From assembly GCF_009834915.1 (NCBI RefSeq), contig NZ_WVHS01000005.1, positions 1 through 64,000 of the forward strand: a DNA stretch of 64,000 nucleotides, in the 5' to 3' direction. This DNA is from Hufsiella ginkgonis (GTDB lineage Bacteria; Bacteroidota; Bacteroidia; Sphingobacteriales; Sphingobacteriaceae). Below are positions 39,721 to 49,722 of this stretch, in pieces (the stretch's first letter is position 1; each line of letters starts with the position of its first letter). A model generated the notes under the pieces. The model was given only the letters and a program-made list of their open reading frames with translations, had not been told where the DNA came from and ran no database searches. Position numbers and translations under genes: made by a program.

Positions 39721-40821
39721 CTAATCCACAGACCGGAACACTTCGGCGAGCAGCAGCAGGATCACGCTTAGCAAACCCGCAATGAGCCCGCCCGCCACCA
39801 GGCCCAGCGCTTTGCTGATCTTCTTAATCTCGAGCGGCAGTTTCGGGTAATCTATCACCTGGATGAGCGGCGTTTCGCGGTCCTGCGACATCCTGGCCAG
39901 TTCCAGGTTCTTAACGATCTCGCTGTAAAGCGCACCGTTTGCCTGCACATCTACCTGCCGCTGTTGCGAAGGCACTTTGAGCCGTTGAATGGCGATATTG
40001 GGATTGGGATTCTGCCCCACTGCCGCAGCAACGCTGCCAATGGACGCGTTGAGCAGGCGTTTTACACTGTCGGCTTTATGTTCGAGCAGCCTTACATTTT
40101 TCGCGGATTTTTTCGTTTTTGTCTTTATGTAAAACTCATTCACATTTTCTACCAGCGCCATGGTAAATGCCCGTGAGTATAATTGGTCGCGGCCCGTATA
40201 TTGTACCGCGATAATGCTGCTTTTCTTGTTGTACCGCCCAACTTCAAGATATTCTTCCCTGATCAGTTTCACCACCTCACGGATCACGCTGTCCTGCCCA
40301 ACGGTAAAAGGTTGCCTGCTGAAGTCGAAATCTTCCGGCTTTGCCGATTTCCATTTATCTTTCAGCTTATTCTGATCGATAAACCTGCTGATGAGTAATT
40401 GCTGCCTTGTGCCGAACGCCGCCTTGCTGAGCAGTGTTTTTTCGAGCATATTGCGCGACTTATACAAGTCGATGATATTATCGTCTTTAAACAGGCCGCT
40501 GCTGCTGCCCATGCCGCTCAGGTCGAGACCTACCATGGCGGCTATGCCTTTATATTGGTTGAGGCCGCCGCCGCTATCTTCCTCCAGCACAAAAGTGCAT
40601 TCGGCGATATACTTTGGTTTTACCAGGAAGGCGATAGCCAGCCCGAGCAAGGCGCCGATAAACGCCGAGATAATGATGATCTTATTTTTTGCGCGCAAGT
40701 AACGGTAGCCATTTTTTACACTTTTAAGGCCGTTTTTTAACATAATAGCTTCTTCTTCTTCCTGCCGGTAGCTCCGTCTCCTGGAAATTATTCGTTCCCT
40801 TGGTGGTGTAATATTATTCAA
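39721..40821 (-). CDS. Wzz-type chain-length determinant (module A), no kinase domain
   Basis: 366 residues. Two membrane helices (about 49-70 and 340-362) bracket a periplasmic helical region; Wzz marks are KPKYIAECTFVLEEDSGGG near the first helix and a Pro-rich IDYPKLPLEIKKISK before the second. It ends just after the second helix, so no BY-kinase domain. Highly similar in plan and motifs (ECTFVLEED, DNIIDLYKSRNML) to the protein at 56104-57150. Likely first gene of the module A transcript, divergent from the Wzi gene at 40935. Confidence 0.88.
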   Translation of the reverse strand: MNNITPPRERIISRRRSYRQEEEEAIMLKNGLKSVKNGYRYLRAKNKIIIISAFIGALLGLAIAFLVKPKYIAECTFVLEEDSGGGLNQYKGIAAMVGLDLSGMGSSSGLFKDDNIIDLYKSRNMLEKTLLSKAAFGTRQQLLISRFIDQNKLKDKWKSAKPEDFDFSRQPFTVGQDSVIREVVKLIREEYLEVGRYNKKSSIIAVQYTGRDQLYSRAFTMALVENVNEFYIKTKTKKSAKNVRLLEHKADSVKRLLNASIGSVAAAVGQNPNPNIAIQRLKVPSQQRQVDVQANGALYSEIVKNLELARMSQDRETPLIQVIDYPKLPLEIKKISKALGLVAGGLIAGLLSVILLLLAEVFRSVD

Positions 40822-40915
40822 TGGTGCTTTTTTGAGTTGATGCGGTATAACCTGCAGCCATGTATTAACGGCTTCGGATAAAAATAGTGTTTTAATTTAA
40901 AAAAGGATTAAATAC

Positions 40916-40923
40916 TATCTTAG
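40916..40923 (+). promoter_or_regulatory. -7-like element before Wzi copy 2
   Basis: TATCTTAG, the same octamer as before comF, ends 11 bp before the ATG of the Wzi gene. It lies in a 113-bp AT-rich divergent promoter region between the Wzz-like and Wzi genes. Confidence 0.4.
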
Positions 40924-40934
40924 CGGTCATTGAT

Positions 40935-42524
40935 ATGAAGTTCCGCCTCTATGTAACCGCATTAATTTGCATCGCACTGGCCATCCCGGCAGCCCGCAGT
41001 CAATCGTTGCCCGTGGGCACGCCGGCTTTAGAAGATTATATCCGCAGATCGCAACTAAGCGGCGGAGATTCTGCATTATCGTTCACCATAAGGCCCGTGT
41101 CCTATTCAAGTCACTCCATCGACGTATTTTTTCCCGGGGCGGAGGAGAAAGCGTTCACACAATTTTCGGTGCTACCTGTAAGCTGGCAGCAGCAATTCAC
41201 CACACGAAGCCCTTACGGCTGGAATGACGGCCTGATGATTCCGGCCCGGGGTTACCAAACCACGTTAAGCGGAGGGGTGTACGCCAGGCTCGGTCCGCTA
41301 AGCATTCAGCTGAAACCCGAATTTGTTTACGCAAGGAACCGGGATTTCAGCTTGTTCCGATCCGGTAACCCGGGCTTGTCGAACACTTTTTTCAGACTTA
41401 TCCGGAACGTTTCGGACGTGCCTGAGCAATTTGGTCACGGAGCTTATGCTAAGGCGACGCTGGGTCAAAGCAGTATACGGCTTAATGCGGGACCGGTCTC
41501 CCTGGGTTTTTCCAATGAGAATATCTGGTGGGGACCTGGGATAAGAAATTCAATTATACTCACGAACTCGGCGCCCGGGTTCCGTCACGTAACGTTCAAT
41601 ACGTCTCGACCCGTGTCTACGCCCGTCGGATCTTTTGAAGCGCAGGTCGTGGGCGGGAGACTCGAAGGTTCAGGGATAACGCCGGATAACGATCCGTTTC
41701 AGTTGTTCGTACCCTATTCTACAGACTGGCGGTACTTTTCAGGCATCATTTTCACCTATAGCCCACGGTGGACGCCGGGGTTATTTATCGGCGTATCAAG
41801 AGCCTTTAATATTTATCATTCAGATCTCAAACCGGGATTTCGCGGGTATCTTCCTTTTCTCGACGTGCTAGAAAAAAAGAACTCCGAAGATGAAGACTTC
41901 AAGGGCAAGGACCAGGTTTTTTCATTTTTTTCAAGATGGGTTTGGCCAGAGGCTAAAGCGGAGATCTATATTGAATATGGCAGAAATGATCACTCGTACA
42001 ACACCCGCGATTTTCTTATTGAACCCGATCACGCCCGCGCCTACATATTCGGGATACGTAAATTAATCCCTTTGAACCGTACCGGCGAGTCGATCGGCTT
42101 TGGCTTCGAAAACACCAATATGGCCAGTGGGAACACGCGTATGATCCGCTACGGCCCAACCTGGTATGTCCATCCGGTGATAAGACACGGATATACCAAC
42201 CGCGGCGAAGTGCTTGGTGCAGGTATCGGCCCTGGCAGTAACCTCGTTTCTAATGACCTTTCCTGGCACAAAGGGCTAAATAAATCGACGATCCAGGTTG
42301 ATTGGTATTGGCACAACCTGGATTATTCGAGAGTGGTGTTCAACGGTGCGGCAGCTAACCAATGGAAAGATGTGAGCGTAGCCGCGCAGGCAGACCGCAG
42401 ATACCGGAACTTTCTTATTAACGCCGAAATAAGGGGAATATTCGCTTCAAATTATAAATACGAAGCGGGAAACGATCCGTTTAATTTCTATGCAAAGCTC
42501 GGCCTGGCCTATTATTTCGAATAG
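40935..42524 (+). CDS. Wzi-family capsule-assembly outer-membrane protein (copy 2)
   Basis: 529 residues with signal peptide (cleavage near ARSQ). ALEDYIRRSQLSGGDSALSF, SPYGWNDGLMIPARGYQ, NENIWWGPGIRNSIILTN and a final LGLAYYFE mark the family. Likely attaches surface polysaccharide at the outer membrane. It is the only plus-strand gene in the polysaccharide region, sitting between modules A and B, and ends 3 bp from the stop of the convergent WbaP-type gene. Confidence 0.88.
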   Translation: MKFRLYVTALICIALAIPAARSQSLPVGTPALEDYIRRSQLSGGDSALSFTIRPVSYSSHSIDVFFPGAEEKAFTQFSVLPVSWQQQFTTRSPYGWNDGLMIPARGYQTTLSGGVYARLGPLSIQLKPEFVYARNRDFSLFRSGNPGLSNTFFRLIRNVSDVPEQFGHGAYAKATLGQSSIRLNAGPVSLGFSNENIWWGPGIRNSIILTNSAPGFRHVTFNTSRPVSTPVGSFEAQVVGGRLEGSGITPDNDPFQLFVPYSTDWRYFSGIIFTYSPRWTPGLFIGVSRAFNIYHSDLKPGFRGYLPFLDVLEKKNSEDEDFKGKDQVFSFFSRWVWPEAKAEIYIEYGRNDHSYNTRDFLIEPDHARAYIFGIRKLIPLNRTGESIGFGFENTNMASGNTRMIRYGPTWYVHPVIRHGYTNRGEVLGAGIGPGSNLVSNDLSWHKGLNKSTIQVDWYWHNLDYSRVVFNGAAANQWKDVSVAAQADRRYRNFLINAEIRGIFASNYKYEAGNDPFNFYAKLGLAYYFE

Positions 42525-42527
42525 CCT

Positions 42528-43922
42528 TTAAAACGCATTCTTATCCCCGATAAGCATTCGCCATGCGGTGAGAAATATGATTTTAATATCCAGTTCGAGG
42601 CTCCAGTTTTCAATATACCAGATATCGAAAGCCACCCTCGCCTGCATCATTTCCGGTTCGGCTGTTTCCCCGCGCAGGCCATTAACCTGCGCCCAGCCAG
42701 TTATGCCGGGTTTTACAAGGTGGCGTACCTGGTAACTGTCGATGATGTTTCTCGACTCAATATTCAGCGGCGTAGGGTGAGGACGCGGCCCAACGACAGA
42801 CATAGAGCCGATAAGCACGTTAAAAAACTGTGGCATTTCGTCGAGGCTGGTTTTCCTCAAAAACGCTCCGATGCGGGTAACACGGGGGTCGTTACGTTTA
42901 GCCTGCTCGAACTTCTGTTTTTTACGGGTTCCGTTATTGGTGTACATCGACCTGAACTTATAGCACTTCATCTTTTTATTTTGCTTTCCCCATCGTTCCT
43001 GTACGAAAAATACAGGTCCACGTGAATCAAGCTTGATCAGCAAAGCGATGATAGGGAATAACCAGGAACATATCATGACTAAGATGAGCAGGCTCATGAC
43101 GATGTCAACCACTCTTTTTACGGTTTTCCAATGAAACTCTTCCAGTGGTTCGTGCCGAACGGTAATAATGGGAAAATTACCAAACATATCCACATTATAT
43201 TTGGATGACAGGAAGTTGAAATAATCGGGAATGATCCTAACCCTCACCGTCTCCTTCATAGCGATCTGCACCACCTCTTTGATCTTTTGTACCGCGTTAT
43301 TAGGCAGCGCTACGATCACTTCATCGATCTGCTTATCGCCACGCGCGAAAATCCTTTCAAGCTGCTCTATCGTTCCAAGGTACTGGCCGTTCAGGTAAGC
43401 CTTATTTTCATCATCAAGGAAACCAAGCACCTGGTATCCATAGTAGGGATTATTTACCAATACCTCGTAAAAATCCATTCCCACCTTTCCCGCACCTACG
43501 ATCAAAACATTTCTCAGGTTGCGTCCTTTATTGCGCAGGTACATGAAAATCCGTTTGTAAGTAAATTTCTCTACGGGAAGCAGGATACTGAGCCAAAACA
43601 AATATAATAACGCGAATTTCCTGTCGTAAAAAGGTTGACTGATCACAAACAGGAACAACACCGTTAATACCCCCTGGAAAGCGATGTTATTAAAGGTACG
43701 TAACAGCTCATATCCCAGCCCTTTAACACCCCTGAACTCGTCGTAGAGGTTGTTCGATTTGGTAGAGAAATACCAGCCGGTAATAAGAAATACCAGCAGG
43801 CCGCCATCCAGTAAAGTGAGTGAATAACTCTCTTTTACACTAAATACCGTAAGAACGAAACCTATTGACAGAAGAAAAATATCGGACCAAAAACGAATCC
43901 TTTTTATTGCTTTCCGGTACAT
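42528..43922 (-). CDS. WbaP/CpsE-type undecaprenyl-phosphate sugar phosphotransferase (module B, copy 1)
   Basis: 464 residues. Four or five N-terminal helices, a cytosolic Rossmann-like middle ([17 protein letters not shown]), a further helix and the C-terminal bacterial sugar transferase domain: [71 protein letters not shown]. Puts hexose-1-phosphate, often glucose, on undecaprenyl phosphate. A close paralogue is at 58980. Confidence 0.92.
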   Translation of the reverse strand: MYRKAIKRIRFWSDIFLLSIGFVLTVFSVKESYSLTLLDGGLLVFLITGWYFSTKSNNLYDEFRGVKGLGYELLRTFNNIAFQGVLTVLFLFVISQPFYDRKFALLYLFWLSILLPVEKFTYKRIFMYLRNKGRNLRNVLIVGAGKVGMDFYEVLVNNPYYGYQVLGFLDDENKAYLNGQYLGTIEQLERIFARGDKQIDEVIVALPNNAVQKIKEVVQIAMKETVRVRIIPDYFNFLSSKYNVDMFGNFPIITVRHEPLEEFHWKTVKRVVDIVMSLLILVMICSWLFPIIALLIKLDSRGPVFFVQERWGKQNKKMKCYKFRSMYTNNGTRKKQKFEQAKRNDPRVTRIGAFLRKTSLDEMPQFFNVLIGSMSVVGPRPHPTPLNIESRNIIDSYQVRHLVKPGITGWAQVNGLRGETAEPEMMQARVAFDIWYIENWSLELDIKIIFLTAWRMLIGDKNAF

Positions 43923-43960
43923 ATAATCGTCAAAGATAGCAACATTTTAAGAATTGGTCT

Positions 43961-45064
43961 TTAGGAATTCTCCGCGATATACTTTCGAAGCTCGGTTACA
44001 AACACCGACTCGTCGAATTTTTTCGCATGAGCGGTAATAAAACCGGGATTAAATTTAAGGGTTTCGAACTGCTGAACGGCACTAATCAGCGACTCTTCCG
44101 TTTGTTCTTTAAAAAACAATGCAGTAGCAGCCTGATCGTTACCGGTATAAGGAACCATGGTTTCGAGCACTCCCCCTTGTCCATAGGCGATCACCGGCCT
44201 GCCTGAGGCGTTGGCTTCAAGCGGGGTGATACCGTAATCCTCGTGTTGCGGGAAGATGAATCCTTTGCAATTGGCGTACAGCGAAGCGATCTCCTCCTTT
44301 GGCAGCCCGCTTTTAAAAATGATATTATCTTTGGCCATCTCCTTAAGCGCCTCCTTCTTACTGCCATTGCCAACAATGACCAGCTTATGCCCCAGTTTGT
44401 TGAAGGCCCGGATCGCGAGGTCCACTTTCTTGTAAAACTCGAGACGCGAAACGATCAGGTAGTAATCTGAAGGACTATCCGACTGGTAGAAATTATCACA
44501 TTTAACGGGCGGGTGAATGATCTTCACGTCGTCCACATGATATGCATCTTTAATTCTTTGAGCGGTCTCTTTGGTCATCCCCATAAAATACCGGCCTTTT
44601 TTAGCGGCTTTTGCGTCGATCCTGCGCAGTATGCTGGTTACCAGATCAAAAGCGATCCTTTTAATACCTGATGAATTATTGTATTCGGTATAAGAAGTCG
44701 GGTTCCAGGCCAGCCTGAAAGGGGTATACGTATAGATAAATACCTTCGAAGAGCTGTCGACCGACACATACTTTCCTCCAAAAGTATTGGATATCAGCAC
44801 GATGTCGTAACCTTTGATCTTTAAGAGGTTCATACTGATAATACCAAAGGGGAAAAACAGCATTTTCATTGCTTTCTCCGTTTTTACCAGCTTCTGGAAA
44901 ACGGATGTATGCACTTTGTACTGTTTAAACTCCACATAAGTAAGGTCGGGCTGGTAACACATCGTGTACAAGTCGGCCTGGGGATAAGCCTTCATCATGC
45001 TTAACACGACTTGTTCAGCTCCTCCCCTGCGCATCAGGTCATCGTGAATGATTGCGATTTTCAT
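43961..45064 (-). CDS. glycosyltransferase family 4
   Basis: 367 residues. MKIAIIHDDLMRRGGAEQVVLSMMKAYP is a GT4 N-terminus; IYTYTPFRLAWNPTSYTEYNN and YLIVSRLEFYKKVDLAIRAFNKLG follow, and the C-domain donor motif is FIFPQHEDYGITPLEANASGRPVIAYGQGGVLET. The ATG shares 4 nt with the upstream Gmd-like stop. Last gene before the priming transferase of module B. Confidence 0.92.
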   Translation of the reverse strand: MKIAIIHDDLMRRGGAEQVVLSMMKAYPQADLYTMCYQPDLTYVEFKQYKVHTSVFQKLVKTEKAMKMLFFPFGIISMNLLKIKGYDIVLISNTFGGKYVSVDSSSKVFIYTYTPFRLAWNPTSYTEYNNSSGIKRIAFDLVTSILRRIDAKAAKKGRYFMGMTKETAQRIKDAYHVDDVKIIHPPVKCDNFYQSDSPSDYYLIVSRLEFYKKVDLAIRAFNKLGHKLVIVGNGSKKEALKEMAKDNIIFKSGLPKEEIASLYANCKGFIFPQHEDYGITPLEANASGRPVIAYGQGGVLETMVPYTGNDQAATALFFKEQTEESLISAVQQFETLKFNPGFITAHAKKFDESVFVTELRKYIAENS

Positions 45065-46029
45065 TTTTTATAATTAGCAGACTCTTCGTCAATCAGGAGG
45101 TTTAACACCTCGTAAAAAGTTTTATCATATTCCCATCCGAGGTCCTTTTTGGCTTTAGAGTTGTCGCCATAAATGTCTTCGATATCTGTCGGCCTAAATA
45201 AAGATGGGTCCTCCACGAGCCGATCGAAAGGTATGTTCAGGTAATCGAACACATAATGAATGATATCCTTAAGATATACCGATTCACCGGAACAGATAAA
45301 GTAATCACCGGGTTTGGATGTCTGCAGGGAAAGCCACATCGCCCTTACGTAATCGGGGGCATATCCAAAGTCTCTTTTGATATTGACATTGCCGACTTTT
45401 AACACATCCTGAACACCTGCTTTAATGTCGAGCGATGATTTAAGCACTTTTTTAATGAAGAAATTGGGACTTCTGAGATACGATTCGTGGTTAAACAACA
45501 CGCCGTTCACCGCATATATGCCGTAAGACTCACGATAATTTATCACTGTCCAGTATGCAGTTGCCTTAGAAATAGCATATGGGCTTAACGGGTGCAATGG
45601 CGTACTGGAATTGATAGGCAGTGTAGAAACGCTGCCAAACATCTCGCTGCTCGAGGCCTGGTAGAATTTGGTATCGAGTGCCAGCAACCTGATACTTTCC
45701 AGTATATTTAATACGGTGCTGGTATTATAGTTTATGGTTCCGATAGGTTGTTCGAACGACAATCCGACCGAGCTTTGTGCAGCGAGGTTATAAAACTCCA
45801 GCGGCTTATATTTGAGCAGGATCTTAATAATGCTCGAGAAATCGAGCAGATCGCATTCTTCTATGATCACTTTATCAAGCACGTCGACGTACTTGAGGTT
45901 ATTCTTATTAATATTTGAATAACTGCGTGTAAGGCCGACTACCTGGTAGTTATGATCGATCAATAATTTGCTGAGGTACGCCCCGTCCTGCCCGGTGATT
46001 CCTGATATAACGGCTATTTTCCTAGTCAT
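45061..46029 (-). CDS. gmd: GDP-mannose 4,6-dehydratase-like SDR enzyme
   Basis: 322 residues. NAD(P) motif SGITGQDGAYLSKLL, FYQASSSEMFGS, catalytic YAISKATAYWTV (Tyr-x3-Lys), NYRESYGIYAVNGVLFNHES and KRDFGYAPDYVRAMWLSLQ are those of Gmd, which makes GDP-4-keto-6-deoxymannose. RDFGYA replaces the commoner RDWGHA, so it is a divergent member. A second enzyme, such as GDP-fucose synthase or Rmd, is not in the window and must be elsewhere. It overlaps the neighbours by 4 and 8 nt. Confidence 0.85.
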   Translation of the reverse strand: MTRKIAVISGITGQDGAYLSKLLIDHNYQVVGLTRSYSNINKNNLKYVDVLDKVIIEECDLLDFSSIIKILLKYKPLEFYNLAAQSSVGLSFEQPIGTINYNTSTVLNILESIRLLALDTKFYQASSSEMFGSVSTLPINSSTPLHPLSPYAISKATAYWTVINYRESYGIYAVNGVLFNHESYLRSPNFFIKKVLKSSLDIKAGVQDVLKVGNVNIKRDFGYAPDYVRAMWLSLQTSKPGDYFICSGESVYLKDIIHYVFDYLNIPFDRLVEDPSLFRPTDIEDIYGDNSKAKKDLGWEYDKTFYEVLNLLIDEESANYKK

Positions 46030-47146
46030 TTAGTACGTCATTGATTTTTACAGCGACCTGGTTCCTGAATTTATTCCAGCTGAACTCGCCAAGGCGTTCA
46101 TTCCCCTTGGCTGTGAGCTCCGCTCTGAGCGAATTGCTGGTAAGCAACAGGGCGATTTTTTCGCTTATGTCTCCCGCATCGTAAGCGTCGCAGTATAGCG
46201 CCGCGTCTCCGCAAACTTCCGGAAGCGATCCTTCCCTGGAACTGATTACCGGGCAGTTAAAAAACATCGCCTCTAGCGGTGGCAATCCAAAACCTTCGTA
46301 TAAGGATGCAAAAAGTAAACACTTTGCATATTTATAAATGTGGGCGAGTGTGACGTCGGATATTTTGCCGGTCATACTGATCCTGCCGTCAAAACCGTCG
46401 TTTTCCTCGAGCATGGAAATAAGTTCAGAATCGCCGGTAATAAAGTTTTCCTTCCGCCCCACAATCACAAATTTCAGCTTCGGAAAGGACTCGGCCAATT
46501 GGTTAAAAGCGGCAATACAACGTTTCAGGTTTTTATGCGGTTTGATGTTGCCTACATATAAAATATACTCGAGCTCTTCATAGCTGACGCCTGACGCGGC
46601 AGGATCACCCGCCGTTTCGAGTTCATGATCGATCCGGGAAAAATGTTCCTTATCGATATCGAGTTTTGCTACGTGGATAATATCGGGGTTACAACCCGTG
46701 TATTTTACGATTTCCGCCTTCGAGAAGTCTGAGATCGTAAAAATCACATCAGATTTATTGACGGCTCTCGAAAAGAAAAACTTAGCGTATAACCGTTTGG
46801 GTAACGAGAACTCGTTTATAAATACCAGGTGATTTACATCCGGGATAAAGGTCATTTGCCGTTTCGCCTGTGGCAGGAAAAGCGGCACGTTATAATGCGG
46901 AGAGATAAAAAGGTCGCACGACGGAGCCGAGAGGAAGGCAAGTTGTTCTTTAACCGAGTAGATGGGGTGATCGAATTTAACTATCGTGATGTTCTTATTA
47001 TCCTTATACTGATCGAAATCATCGGGTCTGCCCAAAATCGTCACAGCTGCATTGGTGGAGGCCAGGGTCAATATGATCTCCCTGATATACCTGCCGATGC
47101 CTGAATGAACGATCATCCTTCCATCAAGAACAATACGTTTATTCAT
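46022..47146 (-). CDS. glycosyltransferase family 4
   Basis: 374 residues. [21 protein letters not shown] (glycine loop), [45 protein letters not shown] and the C-domain [37 protein letters not shown]. Mannosyl- or rhamnosyl-type enzymes have this pattern. Overlaps gmd by 8 nt and the polymerase-like gene by 8 nt; part of module B. Confidence 0.92.
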   Translation of the reverse strand: MNKRIVLDGRMIVHSGIGRYIREIILTLASTNAAVTILGRPDDFDQYKDNKNITIVKFDHPIYSVKEQLAFLSAPSCDLFISPHYNVPLFLPQAKRQMTFIPDVNHLVFINEFSLPKRLYAKFFFSRAVNKSDVIFTISDFSKAEIVKYTGCNPDIIHVAKLDIDKEHFSRIDHELETAGDPAASGVSYEELEYILYVGNIKPHKNLKRCIAAFNQLAESFPKLKFVIVGRKENFITGDSELISMLEENDGFDGRISMTGKISDVTLAHIYKYAKCLLFASLYEGFGLPPLEAMFFNCPVISSREGSLPEVCGDAALYCDAYDAGDISEKIALLLTSNSLRAELTAKGNERLGEFSWNKFRNQVAVKINDVLND

Positions 47147-48455
47147 AGGTCAGTTCCTTTTCTCTTAGTAGTATAATAATTAATGCGAGGCTGAACCATG
47201 GGTAGATAAAATACAACTGTACTCCACTCACAAAGGGTAAAACGAACGAAAGAAAAACTATTACCAGTATTTTCGACGTTTTTATTTTCATGAAAATGAT
47301 GTATAAAATCAACGCAAAAGTGGCAAAAAATATAATACCACCTTCATTTAAAAGATCAATAAGTCCGCCGAGGCCGGGCGAATCCCAAAGACTGGTCGGA
47401 ATGGCTTTAAAAAAACCGAGGTAATCCGGGTCATTTCTCAGTAATGGGTAATTTCCAAGTCCTATGCCCAGGAGATAGTTCTTTTTAACCATATTCGGTA
47501 CAATGATCATCGCTGGTACACGCCCCATATCCATTGCCCCGTTCACATCATTAGGATCGCTTTTGCGGATGTCGTCGCTTAGTACCGATAAGTAACTTAT
47601 CAGCAAAAAATATAAAAATACGGATGTAATCACCGCGATAACCGGGATACCGACGGCTTTAAGCATCAGGCGGTACCGGCCCCTGTTAATAATGCTGTAT
47701 ACGTGATAAACCAGGTAAAGGCCCAGGCACGCATACCCGGCTTTTGACTGAGCTACGTAGATGATCAGTATAATAATCGCTTTGCCCAATAAGTCCTTTT
47801 TCTTCATAATGGCCAGCACGCCATCGTATAAAACGAACAGGTAGGCATAAAAAAGGCCGAGCGGCCCCCCTTCTACAAAAAATCCTTTAAGTCTGAAAGA
47901 GGGAATATCTGAATAATTAAACGTGGTATCGTAAACCAGAAAGCCATTTCCCTGCGCTACGTGCAGAATCCCGAACCGGTAGAGACAAAACACGAAAACG
48001 AAGAATGTGCCGATCCAATAGATCTGGAACCGGATAAGCCGATAAACGGCCCGCATTATCCTTTCAATACTGATTTTACGAAAAGAAATACATACGTAAT
48101 GAACAAATATGAGGCAACAGAAAAGCTCCATAAAGCGTGAGAAGCTTACCACATAAGGTAATTTAATAACAGACAGTTCGGTGTTAATGTAAAAAGTACG
48201 GAATGGGTTCAGTATTACGCTCGATAACAGGAACGCCACAAAAAACGCCATGATCCACCATACGAACTTATGAATAACGGTCTTTTTAAAATCGATGACC
48301 AAAAGCGTTGCCAAAAGCATAAGCTCACTTAATTTAATATCGAACACTTTTTGGTTTGTGAACTGGAATACGACCGTTACGAATAGGATCAAGCCCAGTA
48401 CCCGGGCCTTATTAACCTTAACGGAATTTTGAGAGTGAAGCTGGGCACTATCCAT
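47139..48455 (-). CDS. O-antigen polymerase/ligase-like membrane protein (Wzy candidate)
   Basis: 438 residues, about twelve hydrophobic helices with a larger loop at ~300-355 that carries Arg and acidic residues (DDIRKSDPNDVNGAMDMGR). The loop is followed by NYLLGIGLGNYPLLRND, the usual GxGxGN-like segment of the O-antigen ligase/polymerase superfamily. Placed among module B transferases and overlapping GT9 and GT4 by 8 nt each, it is best read as the module B polymerase. Confidence 0.8.
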   Translation of the reverse strand: MDSAQLHSQNSVKVNKARVLGLILFVTVVFQFTNQKVFDIKLSELMLLATLLVIDFKKTVIHKFVWWIMAFFVAFLLSSVILNPFRTFYINTELSVIKLPYVVSFSRFMELFCCLIFVHYVCISFRKISIERIMRAVYRLIRFQIYWIGTFFVFVFCLYRFGILHVAQGNGFLVYDTTFNYSDIPSFRLKGFFVEGGPLGLFYAYLFVLYDGVLAIMKKKDLLGKAIIILIIYVAQSKAGYACLGLYLVYHVYSIINRGRYRLMLKAVGIPVIAVITSVFLYFLLISYLSVLSDDIRKSDPNDVNGAMDMGRVPAMIIVPNMVKKNYLLGIGLGNYPLLRNDPDYLGFFKAIPTSLWDSPGLGGLIDLLNEGGIIFFATFALILYIIFMKIKTSKILVIVFLSFVLPFVSGVQLYFIYPWFSLALIIILLREKELTYE

Positions 48456-49659
48456 TCACCTGAGTATTTTCGGCGAATATAGCCAAAACCTCCGCTATCC
48501 CTGAAAACATCGCTTCTATACCGATGTCTCTAACACAGTTCATCTCTGCACATCCTGTAAAGCAAGGGATGCATGGAACGGGATGGATCATCCAGCGATT
48601 AACTGATGAAACAGGTTGCCATAATTTTGGCGGGTTAATTCCATTTCCAATCACAACGCAGGGAGTATCAAAGGCGCTTGCGGCATGGCCGGCAAGTGAA
48701 TCTGAACATACCAGTAACTTCGAACTCTTCACTACCATGAAAAGCTCAGTTAAGCTAAGCTGGTTCGAAAGATCGATACAGCGATGACCGCCGGCGGATC
48801 CAATCACCTCCCTGATCAGGGCAGCTTCCCGGTCCCCTTGTCCCGTAAAAACTATCGGGTAACGGTATTCCGAAAGTTTAGCGGTTAGTTGTTTCCACTT
48901 TTCTACCGGCCATTCCTTAATCGCCAAACCGGTAGCGATATGAAAGAGCAGATATTCTCCATTACGAACCTCATAACCACCTAAAATCTCCTTCATTCTT
49001 TCCTCGTTCTTTTTCGGGAAATTGTTGAAGGCAGGTTTTAGCATAGGTAAATCGCGGTCGTTGAAACCCGGAAGCTCTTTCAGCAGGCGGATATGATACT
49101 TAAGCACCGATTCGTCTCCACCAGGCCACTCCACCGCATCGGTAAGCAAGTTTGAAAATCCGGCATTGCGGTAGCCGATCCGATTGGGAATATTCGCCCT
49201 TGCTGTAAGAAAATTACAGTTCGTATAGTAAAAATAGAGGTCGACCGATACATCAAATCTTTCTTTCCTGATCGAGGAAACAGCTTGCCTGAAGGTGTTC
49301 AAATGCTGTTTCAGTTTCTGGAACCGACCGATCTTCGCCCGGTTCAATAAAAAATGATCAAAGCAATAGACCCTGGTTATCAGCGGATTGCCCTCAACAA
49401 TGCTTTTCGACCACGAGCCGCAAAGAAAGTGAATTTCCGCCTGCGGATAATTTCTCCTGATAGCCGGTAGGATCGAGGTTGAGAGCAACACATCGCCAAG
49501 ATGCGCATTATTGCATACCAGGATTTTTTTGGGTGATACCTGGTTAGACCGCGTAGAAGACTTAATTATCAAGAAATTAGCTATCCTGATAAACAAATTC
49601 GCCAGGCTGTTTCGAACGGTCAGCCCGTGATACAGGAATCTACCAGGAGTTGATTTCAT
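48448..49659 (-). CDS. glycosyltransferase family 9 (heptosyltransferase-like)
   Basis: 403 residues. KILVCNNAHLGDVLLSTSILPAIRRNYP, a signature GT9 N-terminus (GDxLLSTxxLxAI), GYRNAGFSNLLTDAV and the C-domain VVKSSKLLVCSDSLAGHAASAFDTPCVVIGNG. GT9 enzymes usually act on LPS core; here one lies in the capsule-type module, so it may transfer a heptose or another sugar. A cysteine-rich end (VPCIPCFTGCAEMNC) is usual for Bacteroidota members. Confidence 0.88.
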   Translation of the reverse strand: MKSTPGRFLYHGLTVRNSLANLFIRIANFLIIKSSTRSNQVSPKKILVCNNAHLGDVLLSTSILPAIRRNYPQAEIHFLCGSWSKSIVEGNPLITRVYCFDHFLLNRAKIGRFQKLKQHLNTFRQAVSSIRKERFDVSVDLYFYYTNCNFLTARANIPNRIGYRNAGFSNLLTDAVEWPGGDESVLKYHIRLLKELPGFNDRDLPMLKPAFNNFPKKNEERMKEILGGYEVRNGEYLLFHIATGLAIKEWPVEKWKQLTAKLSEYRYPIVFTGQGDREAALIREVIGSAGGHRCIDLSNQLSLTELFMVVKSSKLLVCSDSLAGHAASAFDTPCVVIGNGINPPKLWQPVSSVNRWMIHPVPCIPCFTGCAEMNCVRDIGIEAMFSGIAEVLAIFAENTQVNG

Positions 49660-49722
49660 CGCTCTTTCACCATCTAATTAAATGCATCCTATCAAACGTA
49701 GTTAAACGATCGATCCGATTTA